Source: Elymus sibiricus
Taxonomy: Eukaryota > Streptophyta > Magnoliopsida > Poales > Poaceae
NCBI GenBank assembly: GCA_039707655.1
Contig: CM077675.1
Coordinates: 416,019,162-416,083,161 of the forward strand
Direction of reading: 5' to 3'
Length of the DNA: 64,000 bases
This document shows, piece by piece, positions 1 to 9,156 of the stretch (its first letter is position 1; each line of letters starts with the position of its first letter). A program made the position numbers and the translations under genes. The notes below the pieces were generated by a model. It had not been told where the DNA came from. It searched no databases and was given only the letters and a program-made list of their open reading frames with translations.

Positions 1-327
1 CAGAAGAACCATGGCATTGGCTACTTCAACGCTAATGGAGTTGAATGGGAAGAAGTTCAATACCCCAAGCCCAAGTTTGTTCCTCAAAAGGAGAAGTATG
101 AAAATACTCCTCCCAAGGGAACAAACACTCAAGATGACCTTCCACCACAAGACCACAAGCTCAAGGGCAAGAACAAGCTTCAAGAGGACATTGACTCATA
201 TGAAGATGAATCCCAAGCTTTGGTGGAGTGGGTTCCCAAGGCTACTTCAAGCTCAACTTCTACAATGGCTACTTCAACATCAAGGATCCCCATCAAGTTG
301 ATGTGGGTCCCCAAGAAGAAGAACTAG
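1..327 (+). CDS. C-terminal end of gag-like protein, copy A (partial)
   Basis: Open from the first base of the window in frame 1 to TAG at 325-327, about 108 residues. It is the counterpart of the last part of the gag ORF of copy B (58119 onward, minus) and ends with the same residues (KLMWVPKKKN). The UBN2 domain and CCHC zinc knuckle expected upstream are outside the window. This tail is lysine- and proline-rich, with an acidic patch (YEDESQALVEW), and has no recognisable catalytic motif. No break is visible in this piece. Confidence 0.75.
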   Translation, partial: QKNHGIGYFNANGVEWEEVQYPKPKFVPQKEKYENTPPKGTNTQDDLPPQDHKLKGKNKLQEDIDSYEDESQALVEWVPKATSSSTSTMATSTSRIPIKLMWVPKKKN

Positions 328-1209
328 AAATTTCTTGAGGGGTGACTCCGCCAATGAAATTCACTCACATTCATTATTGGCAAGAACTATTTGCAATCAA
401 CATCAACTCTATGCAATAGTTCAAGGAGTCACACATTCCCTCAAAGGTAAGCAAGGGACAAGGTAATCAACAAATCAATGGACATCATCACACATGATTT
501 GCACTCCATGTCCATAGATATCCTTGTATTTGTCTCTTGTGTGTTGGGACTAACCCATGTAGGTGAGAAGAGTAAGGAAACAACAAGGATGCTCCCAACT
601 CATGGTGATCTTCATCAACCTTGAGCATGCACCACTACATCACCCACATGAAGTCTTCTACGACAAAACCCAAGGATAGTTTATCCCTCCTATGGGGGGA
701 TGTCACATCAAGGGGGAGCTTTACTCTAAGACTTGAGTCAAAGTATCTCATAGTATGTGACAACATTAAATGCTTTATGTAAAAGTGGTAACCCCACTTG
801 TGCTTAAACGATGAGTATGACCTATGATCAAGTATTCTTACTTGGCTCCTAAGTCAACATACTCATATATAGATGACTCCGTCATCGCCAAAATGCTTGA
901 TAGATGCTAGTATGTATGTGCATGTTTGCCATTATTTCATTTGACATCTTATTGTGTGAGCATGTTGGTCTGCATTTATTTATCCATTCGAGGACATCCA
1001 ATTGTTGCTATTTGGCTTTTGTTTTCTCTTTTGCCAATTGGATGGACAAGAATGCCTAGGACCACTATCTAGCTATCTATGCTTTCTCACCTCATATTCT
1101 TTTCTTGCTGCATCACAAAATTTGAACAAGTACTTTTCGATCCCTCTGTGCGAGGAGCACTCGGAGTTCAGCATCGACAAAGGACTGACCATTAAAACCT
1201 CCCAAGTGC
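328..1209 (+). other. Non-coding spacer between gag and ORF2 promoter, copy A
   Basis: No supportable gene. The matching spacer in copy B is 57250-58118. It contains purine-rich runs such as CAAGGGGGAGCTTTAC near 709-724, which resemble a polypurine tract but are not next to an LTR end. Presumably gag 3' untranslated sequence. Confidence 0.6.
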
Positions 1210-1400
1210 ATCTCGGTGGAACCAACCAAAATTCTCGGTCTCACCGAATGCCTAGGGTTGATCTGGATTTTCAATCTCGGTAACACCGATTCCTTATTCT
1301 CGGTTACACCGAGTTTCCCTGTCAGCTGACAGTTGAGAAACTCGGTGACACCGAACATCTCGAACCGGTGTCACCGACAGTGAAGGGTATATATTCTGGC
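1210..1400 (+). promoter_or_regulatory. Internal ORF2 promoter, copy A: palindrome cluster plus TATA box
   Basis: About six copies of a palindromic motif of the type CTCGGT-NNN-ACCGA lie between 1210 and 1379 (for example CTCGGTGACACCGA). They are followed by a TATA-like GGTATATATT at 1386-1395, then a C-rich, CCG-rich leader. Copy B has the same arrangement inverted, with its TATA near 57050-57060. That a promoter acts here is inferred from this layout and from the identical motif plus TATA layout in the LTR. Confidence 0.55.
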
Positions 1401-1576
1401 GGACATGACTTTTGAAATTCAATCTCAAAAGCCCGTTTTCCTCCAACCCTAAGCTGCCACTCCGGTCCCCTGGTCGTCGCCCTTGCCTCCCCGTGCGTCT
1501 CCGCCATTGGGAATCACCGCTGCCGACGGAATCTTCGCCGCCGTCGTCGCCGTAGCAGATCCGTCACCAAGCTAGG

Positions 1577-2017
1577 GTATGGATCCGGCCCTCCTTGCAC
1601 TCCCCGTCCGATTCTTGCGCGTTGGAGTTAATTCTATTGATAATCCACAGATTGCAAACCTCCCTATCCTCTAGAAATTCCAGTAGAATAGCGAACGATT
1701 GATTTTTTAGGTTTTGCCGTCCGCCACATGAATCTCGGTAGAACCGACGCAAAAGAATCGGTAGCACCGATTCGGTTTTTCTGGCCAGCTGAGAACACCT
1801 CGGTGGAACCGAGTACTAATTTTCGGTGTGACCGAAAATGGTGCCAAGTTTCTGGAAAGAAGGTTGTTTGTCTCGGTGGGTCCGAAAATTTTGTCTCGAC
1901 TGTACCGACATACATTTGGCAGAATGCAAAATTTGAGAAATCTTAGTTCAATCTTTTCAAATGTCTGCATTTTGTGATGACTCATCCTCTCCACTCTTCT
2001 ATACTCTATTCACAGGG
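1577..2017 (+). other. Putative 5'-UTR intron of ORF2, copy A
   Basis: A plausible donor (AAGCTAGG|GTATGG) lies at about 1577. A strong acceptor (pyrimidine-rich tract, TATTCACAG|GGTCAG) ends at about 2015, just before the ORF2 ATG at 2024. Both signals are conserved in copy B. Within the interval, 1734-1911 holds a second group of about six TCGGT-NNN-ACCGA-type motifs. The exact donor base is uncertain. Confidence 0.5.
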
Positions 2018-2023
2018 TCAGAG

Positions 2024-4082
2024 ATGTCTGCTTCAGATGACAGTGAGAACAACTTCAGAGAGCAGAATGTTGACATGGACTCAGGCACTAGTCCTGAGGG
2101 AAGCTTTGATGATGTGCCTAGTTCTCCAGATCTGCCCAAAGGCTGCTACAAGGTCTAGGAGAAAGCTAAATTCTGATGAGGAGGATGAGGACTTCATCCC
2201 TGAGGAGCTGCCTAAGAAAGATGATGTTGCCACTTCTTCCAAGAAGAAGAAAGCTATCAGGAAGGAGTATGCTAGCTCTGAGACAGTGAGAGCACCTGAG
2301 AGCTCCAGAGCAACTATGACAGTTGAGCCTCCCAAGAAATCTATGCCTAAGAAGGCAGGGGAGAAGAAGAGAACCAGGAAGAGGATTGTTTATGTTGTTG
2401 GCAGGCCTACCTCTATGTTTGAGGATCCAGAGGAGGCAGCTGCTGAAGAAGAGGAGGTAGAGCCAGCTGCAAAGGCCCCTACCAAGAAGAAAAAGAAACT
2501 TATGGCAGATGCAATGCCCAAGACTAACACTTCCAAGAGCACTAAGTCTGCTCCAAAGAAGGTTGCTGCTGCTGACAAACCCAAGAGGTTCTCCAGAGAG
2601 ATACCAGCTTCCAGCAAGAACAAGACCTCCACCTTCAGGGAAGCTAAGGATGATGATGACATCACTGCTTTGATGAAGCTCAGACCACACCTTCCAGAGC
2701 ACAATGCCAGCCACCTGCTTGCTAAAGATATGAAGAAGAGGAAGGATTCTGGTTTGAGGGCATGGAGAGCAATTGATCCATATGCCTAGAGGAGAAAAAC
2801 AGCTATGGACTACAGGTTCTACACCAAGGAGCAACAAGATTTCTATGAGACAATCTTGCTTGAGAAGAGCCCAGCTGTGAGTGACATGAGATATGTTGAC
2901 TGGAAGTATATCAAGGAGAATGAAGATTACTTTCCAAATGTTCAAGACAATTTTCATTGCATTGGCTTAGATGAGTTTGTTGGCAAAGAATTCATTGCAT
3001 GGAACGACGAGATGATCATGCAATTCTACTCCACTCCTCACTTCTATGGAGATGGTAGAATTGTGTGGATGACTGAAGTAGCAAGATATGAGTCTTCTAT
3101 TGAGGAATGGGCTGCTATCTTAGGAGTCCCAGAGGTGCAAGATGGTGACTTGGATGTCTACTCTGAATCCAAGGAGAGCCATGATTCTATGAAGAACATG
3201 TACAATGTGATCCCTGCAGCAAACTTGAAATCACACAAGTTAGGATCCATTTACTTCCTCCAGGCTGGCCTCCGCACCATGAACACCATCTCGAGGCACA
3301 CATTGATGCCTAAGTCTGGAGATGAGAAGACGATTTGAGGCTATTCCATCAACATGCTAATCCATCTTGATAGACACACCAGGATTCGAGTGATGGACTT
3401 GATAGTAGAGACTGTGAAGAGGGTTGCTGCTGATCAGAAGCGCTCTTGCTGCTATGCACCCTACATTCAGATGCTCATCAACTCCAAGCTGGAGAAGCAC
3501 ATCTTTGCTCTTGACAGGCCCCATTTGCCCCTACAGCCAGATCTTGAGGACAACGTTGTGGTGATGGACCCAGATCATCCCACATCAGCTGCAGCACAGG
3601 CAGAGGCAGAGGCAGCTAGAGCCACTAGTGCTCCAGTCCCCAGATCCAGGAACGAGCAAATGGATCTTTTGATTTCTACCGTTCAGGGCATGCAGAAGGG
3701 CATCAAGGACATATTGGCAAATCAGAATAGTCTTGTGAGGATCTTTGAAAATAGGATCAAGACCCTCAATGACAAAGTGGATGGGTTGACAAAGACCGTG
3801 AATGAGCAGAAGAAGGAAGTTGACAGCGTGCCCAGTCCCGACACTTCAGATGATGAGGATGACTCTCCTCTCAGGCCAGGCACTCACTTCACTACCCAGG
3901 CCAGATCAGCCACAGTGCCAGCTCCAGATTTGAGGCCTTCTTCATCAGCACCTGCTACAGCCTCCTCAGCTGCATCAGCTCCAGTTCCTCCCGTTGCTAC
4001 ACCAACTCCCTCCAGGACATCAGCTGAGATCTTCGCCGACGCAGTTCTCTCGACTCCTTCATCAACAACCGGAGGAGATTAG
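2024..4082 (+). pseudogene. ORF2 of the pol-less retrotransposon, copy A (broken)
   Basis: The ATG at 2024 follows the predicted splice acceptor. The protein is the counterpart of ORF2 in copy B. It has an acidic N-terminus (MSASDDSENN), a lysine/serine/alanine-rich region with nuclear-localisation-like KKKKK runs, then a folded-looking middle region resembling the 'putative plant transposon protein' domain. The tail is alanine/proline/serine-rich with a short predicted coiled coil. Copy A is broken three times: one extra A in the AAA run near 2139-2141 shifts the frame, and there are stops at 2787-2789 (TAG, where copy B has CAG) and 3336-3338 (TGA, where B has CGA). It ends at TAG 4080-4082. 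Molecular function is unknown; no catalytic motif was seen. Confidence 0.8.
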
Positions 4083-4469
4083 CCCAAGAATGATTAGCTA
4101 TATCTCTTTGAACATTTTGGTAACTTTTTGGTTTTTATCGCTTTTCAAAACATTTGATCTTTTGGTTTGGATGTGTTAAACTTATGTGGTGTTTGATCAT
4201 ACGCTTGATGTGTGTTGCTACTATTTCCTATTCATGTGATGCTTATGAGATGGTCATTCACCTTTGCTTGTTTGTGTTGTGCTATGATGTTCATTCTTAT
4301 AATGCCCCATGTACCTAATCGATTGTGCATTTGCATTCAAACGCAAATCTAAAATAATGCACAAATTTAGGGGGAGCTCTTGCTTATCACATACTTCTCA
4401 AAGCGACGATTGTATTCATTGATTATATCATATGTCGAAGCTTTGATCTATATGTTGTCATCAATTACC
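4083..4469 (+). other. Non-coding 3' internal region, copy A
   Basis: AT-rich stretch between ORF2 and the polypurine tract, with GGGGGAGCTC near 4371-4380 that resembles a second purine tract. The corresponding stretches at 53875-54346 and 40258-40764 are clearly related. No gene seen. Confidence 0.65.
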
Positions 4470-4483
4470 AAAAAGGGGGAGAT
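4470..4483 (+). other. Polypurine tract, copy A
   Basis: AAAAAGGGGGAGAT lies immediately before the TGAAAGC start of the LTR, the place where plus-strand priming occurs in LTR retrotransposons. The same tract is found inverted at 53861-53874 and 40258-40271. Confidence 0.85.
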
Positions 4484-5972
4484 TGAAAGCACGTTTGCTC
4501 CCTTGGTGGTTTTGGTAATTAATAACAACATATATGTCATTGAACTAATTTTTCCACTAAGCATATTTTAGGAAAAGTTCAATGATAGGGATGGCAAAAG
4601 GATTGTGGAGATACCCCAAGATGCAAGGAAATGGATTGGCAAAGCTTCAAGCAAGAGGACTCTACATTTTACTTTGTGAGAAATCACTTTGAGTCCATAA
4701 GAAAGCCAATACTATTAAAAGGGGGTAAGGTACTGTTGGTGAACAAAATGCTCATACGTGCACAAGTGATAGTCACCAAAAACACCCACAAGCTCTTCAC
4801 ACAAAAGTCTGTCCAAAGTCAAATATCCAAAATCGGTGCAACCAACACTTTCCACCCGGTGCCACCGATTCCCAAACTCAGACAGACCCATGCCAAACCC
4901 TAGCACATCGGTGCCACCGAGTCTGGGTTGCCAACTTTCTGTTACCTCGATTCATAAAATCGGTACCACCGAGATTTCTGGATCGGCGTCACCGAGATTG
5001 CGCAATCTGACCGTTGATCACCAAATCGGTACCACTGAGTTTTATATATCGGTCTCACCGAGATTCAAAAGTTGTCACCTTTTGGTCACTTCGGTACCAC
5101 CGAGATTCACACATCGGTGTCACCGAGTTGGTCACTTAAGGTGTAACGGTTGGATTTTTGGAGATGTCTATATATACCCCTTCACCACCACCCACTCGAA
5201 AGAGAAGCACTCAGAACTATTCCATACTTGCCCCAACCAATTTTCTGAGAGAGAGCCACCTACCCTTGTGTTGAGATCAAGCCATTCCATTCCAACCATA
5301 TGAATCTTGATCTCTAGCCTCCCCAAGTTGCTTTCCACCAAATCAATCTCTTCCACCATAGCCAAATCTGTGAGAGAGTGATTGTGTGTTGAGGAGTTTA
5401 TCATCTTGAAGCACAAGAGCAAGGAGTTCATCGACATTGCCGAGCCTATTACCTTTTGCAGGGTGGTGCCTCCTAGATTGGTTAGGTGTCGCTTGGGAGC
5501 CTCCTACTTCGTGTTGTGGAGTTGAACCAAGAAGTTTGTAAGGGCAAGGAGATCGCCTACTTCGTGAAGATCTACCCATAGTGAGGCTAGTCCTTCGTGG
5601 ACGGAAGCCGTTATGAAATAGTCAAGGTTGCTACTTTGTGGACCCTTATGGGTGGAGCCCTTCGTGGACTCTCGCGACCGTTACCCTCCGTGGGTTGAAG
5701 ACTCCATAAACGTGGACATGCGATAGCACCACCTATCGGAACCACGGGAAAAATCTTCGTGTCTACAAATTGCGTTTGATCCTCCTACCCTTCCTTTTAT
5801 ACTCATGCTTGTCTTTACTTTCCGCTGCTATACTCTTAGACATGCATGTGTAGGGTGTGCTTGACTTGCTATGAATGCTAAAATCTGCCAACACTTAAAA
5901 TTGGGAAAAAGTAGATTTTTATTTGGTCAAGTAGTCTAATCACCCCCCTCTAGACATACTTTCGGTCCTACA
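4484..5972 (+). repeat. 3' LTR, copy A
   Basis: Starts TGAAAGCACG after the polypurine tract and ends GGTCCTACA. The U3 part holds the palindromic motif array (about 4834-5138) and a TATA box (CTATATATACCCC, about 5168-5180). Homologous LTRs are at 6798-8032 with 40011-40257, 52224-53860 and 60360-62019. At 1489 bp it is shorter than those of copy B (1637 and 1660 bp). Confidence 0.9.
4834..5180 (+). promoter_or_regulatory. U3 promoter, copy A LTR: palindrome array and TATA box
   Basis: Roughly nine motifs of the type ATCGGT-NNN-ACCGAG in about 300 bases, several of them near-perfect inverted repeats (for example ATCGGTGCCACCGAG). They end about 30 bases before TCTATATATACCCC. The placement directly upstream of a TATA box suggests cis-regulatory elements. 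The binding factor is unknown. Confidence 0.55.
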
Positions 5973-6744
5973 CTATTCTTGTAGAATAGAACTTATTGAA
6001 TTTCTTGACCATGAGGCTTATCTCTTCATTGGTTACAAGGTTGTCGCTTGAGGTAGCGGGAGCTTCACTTGAGGCTTTGTAAGCACCGCTTGACTTGTTG
6101 TGAAGCTCTTCTTTATCTTTGAGAGACATTTCATGAGCAACAATCCTTCCAATGACTTCCGTAGGCTTGAGATCCTTGTAGTTTGGCATCATTTGGATTA
6201 ATGTGCACACGGTGTCATACTTTCCATCCAAATCTCTAAGTATCTTCTTGATGATGAATTTGCCAGTCATTTCCTCGCTTCCTAAGCCGGCAATCTCATT
6301 GGTGATGAGAGCAAGACTAGAGTACATCTCCGCGACTCCTTCACCATCCTTCATCTTGAACTTGTCAAGTTGACTTTGAAGCACGTCCAACTTAGATTCT
6401 CTGACGGAATCGGTACCTTCATGCATATCAACCAAAGTGTCCCAAATTTCCTTGGCATTCTCAAGACGGCTGATTTTGTTGAATTCTTCAGGGCATAGGC
6501 AGTTGAATAGAATGTCACATGCTTGAGCATTGTATTGCAACATCTTCAATTCATCCACGGTTGCTTCATGATCTGGTTCCTTTCCATCACCAAAGAATTA
6601 ACCTTGCAAGCCAACACGAACAACAACCCAAACGGCTAGGTTATGACCTAGAATATGCATTTTCATCTTATGCTTCCAACTAGCAAAATTAGTACCATCA
6701 AAGTACGGACCTCTATGGTGGTAACTTCCCTCACTAGACGCCAT
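5973..6744 (-). pseudogene. gag-like N-terminal half, copy C (truncated by copy A)
   Basis: Starts at ATG (complement of 6742-6744, protein MASSEG...) and runs to 5973, where copy A begins. It holds the Copia-type gag (UBN2/Retrotran_gag_2) domain, with motifs such as WKHKMKMH and DELKMLQYNAQACDIL. One nonsense codon (TAA, where copy B has GAA) lies near 6599, after GLQG. Beyond residue ~255 the reading is lost because copy A is inserted just before the position of the zinc knuckle in copy B. Not functional. Confidence 0.8.
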
Positions 6745-6783
6745 ACTCTCCTAGGTTGTGAAACCAATGCAATGGAGACCAAA

Positions 6784-6797
6784 GCTCTGATACCACT
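6784..6797 (-). other. Primer-binding site, copy C
   Basis: Reads AGTGGTATCAGAGC on the minus strand directly after the LTR end (CCTACA). TGGTATCAGAGC is the usual complement of the 3' end of plant initiator-methionine tRNA. This fixes the adjacent LTR as the 5' LTR of the minus-strand gag at 5973-6744. Confidence 0.85.
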
Positions 6798-8032
6798 TGT
6801 AGGATCGAAAGTATGTCTAGAGGGGGGGTGATTAGACTACTTGACCAAATAAAAGTGTATCCTTTTCCCAATTTTAGTTGTGGGCAGATTTTAGCAATTT
6901 GTAGCAAGTCAAGTACACCCTACACATGCATGTCTAAGAGTATTGCAGCGGAAAGTAAAGACAAGCACAAGTAGTAAAGAGTAGGGCAAGAAGATCACAC
7001 GCAATTGTAGACACGAAGATTTTTCCCGTGGTTTCGATAGGTGGCGCTATCGTACATCCACGTTTATGGAGTCTTCAACCCACGGAGGGTAGCGGTCGTG
7101 AGAGTCCACAGAGGGCTCCACCCATAAGGGTCCACGAAGTAGCAACCTTGACTATTACATAACGGCCTCCGTCCACGAAGGACTAGCCTCACTATGGGTA
7201 GATCTTCATGAAGTAGGCGATCTCCTTGCCCGTACAAACTTCTTGGTTCACTCCACAACACGAAGTAGGAGGCTCCCAAGCGACACCTAACCAATCTAGG
7301 AGGCACCACCCTCCAAAAGGTAATAGGCTCGAAGTAACAATGAACTCCTTGCTCTTGTGTCTCAAATGATAGTCTCCTCAACACTCAATCACTCTCTCAC
7401 AGATTTGGCTTGGGTAGAAGAGATTGATTGGATGGAAAGCAACTTGGGGAGGCTAGAAATCAAGATCCATATGGTTGGAGTGGATGATCTTGACCTCAAC
7501 ACAAGGGTAGGTGGTTCTCTCTCAGAAATTTGGATATGGGAAGTGTGGAACTATTCTGAGTGCTTCTCGTGCGAGTGGGATGTGGTGGAGGGGTATATAT
7601 AGGCTTCTCCAAAAACCCAACCGTTACACCATTGTTGACCAACTCGGTGGCACTGAAGTGTTCAAAATGTGGCAACTTTTGGAATCTCGGTGGAACCGAT
7701 ATAGAATTCTCGATGGTACCGACAAGGTTCACCTAGGCAGTTTCCAAAACTCGGTGGCACCGATTTTCAAAACTCGGAAATTCCGATTCTTGAAAATGAG
7801 ATACCAGAGTGTTGGTCACCGTTTTCGGTGGCACCGAAATGCAACCTGGTGATACCGAGAATGGGGTTTGGCTAGGGTTTATGTCTGGGATGAAAATCGG
7901 TAGGGCTGAGTGGGAAATGTTGGTGGCACCGATTTTGCATGTTAGGCTTTGGACAAAATATTTGTGGGAGAGTTTTGTGAATATTTTTGGTGGCTATCAC
8001 TTGATCACTTGAGCATTTCATTCATCATTAAT
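6798..8032 (-). repeat. LTR of copy C, first part (interrupted by CACTA)
   Basis: Begins TGTAGGATCGAAAG on the plus strand, the inverted end of the LTR. A TATA-like GGGGTATATATAGGC lies at 7590-7604, followed by about nine degenerate TCGGT-NNN-ACCGA motifs (7640-7930). It breaks off at 8032, where the CACTA terminus begins, and resumes at 40011 after the 3-bp TSD AAT (8030-8032 and 40011-40013). Confidence 0.9.
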
Positions 8033-8345
8033 CACTAGTAGAAAACAGGGCTTTGGTTGAGGCCAGGATAAGGGCATTAATCCCGGTTCACTTACGAACC
8101 AGGACCAAAGGGTGCACAAGTCCCGGTTCGTGAGGCCAGGGCGCCGGCCGGGCCTCGGGGGCCATTGGTCCCGGTTCGTCTGACACTTTTGGTCCCAGTT
8201 CCAGACACAAACCGGGACCAATGGGCCTTGCTCCTGGCCCAGCACCTTTAGTCCCGGTTGTTGGCTGGAACCGGGACCAAAGGTCGGTCTTCTGTCCCGG
8301 TTCTGGCCACCAACCGGGACTAAAGATAAGCCTATATATACCCCC
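8033..8345 (+). repeat. Left CACTA terminal inverted repeat, subterminal repeats and TATA box
   Basis: After the terminal repeat come units built on TCCCGGTT...AACCGGGAC (for example at 8083-8115, 8170-8220, 8250-8280 and 8296-8322). In En/Spm-type elements such subterminal repeats bind the TnpA-like protein. A TATA-like CCTATATATACCCCC at 8331-8345 follows, then a C-rich leader, so the block also serves as the first promoter. Confidence 0.85.
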
Positions 8346-8850
8346 GCCCCTGCCCGCTCACTCTGTTTTTTGGCCGGCCGGCGTCTGCAGGTGTGTGTTG
8401 CTCTAGCTCTCACCTCCTATGCACATGAGGTGTTCGATGAAATGCCCGAGCCACACTTAAGCTTTCTCCTCTCCAAGCTCGACCTCCAAGCTCCATTTTC
8501 CTCAAGATTTATCTAGGTTTGGCGGTCCATCCTGTCCCGTCCCCGTCCTCACCGCGGTCGATCGCCCGCGCCGATCTCGTCGCCGGCACCACCGTGGTGA
8601 GCCTCTTGTTCTTATCTTCTTTATAAAAGAAAAAAAATTCTTACTTGTATGATTTAGATAGATACTTGTACAATTTTCTAACTTTTATTATTGTTTGTTA
8701 TTATATAGTGCCATGGTTTTGGTATCCGCCCCCATCGGCCCTCGTCCTGTCTATGATTCGGATGTGGTATATTATCTTTTATAACTATTTGTTTCATTTA
8801 GTGTTTATGACAATTATGCCGACCAACGTGACATAGATGTTTTTATCTAG

Positions 8851-9156
8851 GAGGTATGTGAACCGGAAATTCGAACCGACCCTCTTGTCGAGAGGTTAAA
8901 TTTAGTTGAAAAAGAAAACAATTACTTGAAGAAAAAATTGAAAAGAATTGAGGAGGAGAAGATGGAATTGGAGTTGCATGTTGCCGATGTCGTCGAAGAT
9001 CACAAGATCAAGATGGATGCAATGCGCTTAAAGATTAGAAAGATTAGAAAATATGCCATTCATACTGAGGCTTGGTATCATTATGCCGCTGGATCAATTG
9101 GTACCTTAGTTGCGGTTATTATCGCATTTGTTGTTGCATTTAAATGTTTTACATAG
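8851..9156 (+). CDS. Small CACTA ORF: coiled coil plus C-terminal membrane segment
   Basis: Read from a likely splice acceptor (TTATCTAG|GAGG at 8850) to TAG at 9154-9156, about 101 residues; the first internal Met is at 8926. The N-terminal two thirds is a charged heptad-like coiled coil (LVEKENNYLKKKLKRIEEEK). The end is a hydrophobic segment (GSIGTLVAVIIAFVVAFKC) that looks like a single membrane anchor. An upstream exon (8703-8770, ATGGTTTTGGTATCC...) may supply the start. I recognise this as a sequence commonly seen at this place in Triticeae CACTA elements; its role in transposition is not known to me. No break is visible. Confidence 0.55.
   Translation, partial: EVCEPEIRTDPLVERLNLVEKENNYLKKKLKRIEEEKMELELHVADVVEDHKIKMDAMRLKIRKIRKYAIHTEAWYHYAAGSIGTLVAVIIAFVVAFKCFT

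Larger units (their letters stand above)
1..5972 (+). mobile_element. LTR retrotransposon copy A (pol-less family), 5' part outside window
   Basis: Order on the plus strand: end of a gag-like ORF (1-327), a non-coding stretch, an internal promoter-like block (1210-2017), ORF2 (2024-4082), polypurine tract (4470-4483) and 3' LTR (4484-5972). The same order is found inverted in complete copy B (52224-62019), which is how the parts were identified. No reverse transcriptase, integrase or protease motif is present in the visible part. Copy A lies inside the gag of another family member (copy C, minus strand), whose sequence resumes at 5973. The right flank begins CTATT; the matching left TSD would lie outside the window. 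Confidence 0.85.

Noticed and set aside
2166..2957. Long minus-strand ORFs opposite ORF2 (also plus-strand ones at 55743-56365)
   Set aside because: They are antisense reflections of the Lys/Ser/Glu-rich ORF2 coding sequence and give improbable Leu/Ser-rich proteins without domains.
5343..5579. 78-residue ORF (MGRSSRSRRSPC...) seen here and, almost unchanged, at 52621-52857 and 60757-60993
   Set aside because: It lies in the transcribed part of the LTRs and is conserved only because the LTRs are copies of one another. In copy C the frame is disturbed, and no start or leader context supports translation.
6784..6797. Possible tRNA gene fragment (GGTATCAGAGC)
   Set aside because: Only the 12-14 bases complementary to the tRNA 3' end are present and they sit exactly at the LTR border, as a PBS should. 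The same holds at 19001-19013 and 60346-60359.
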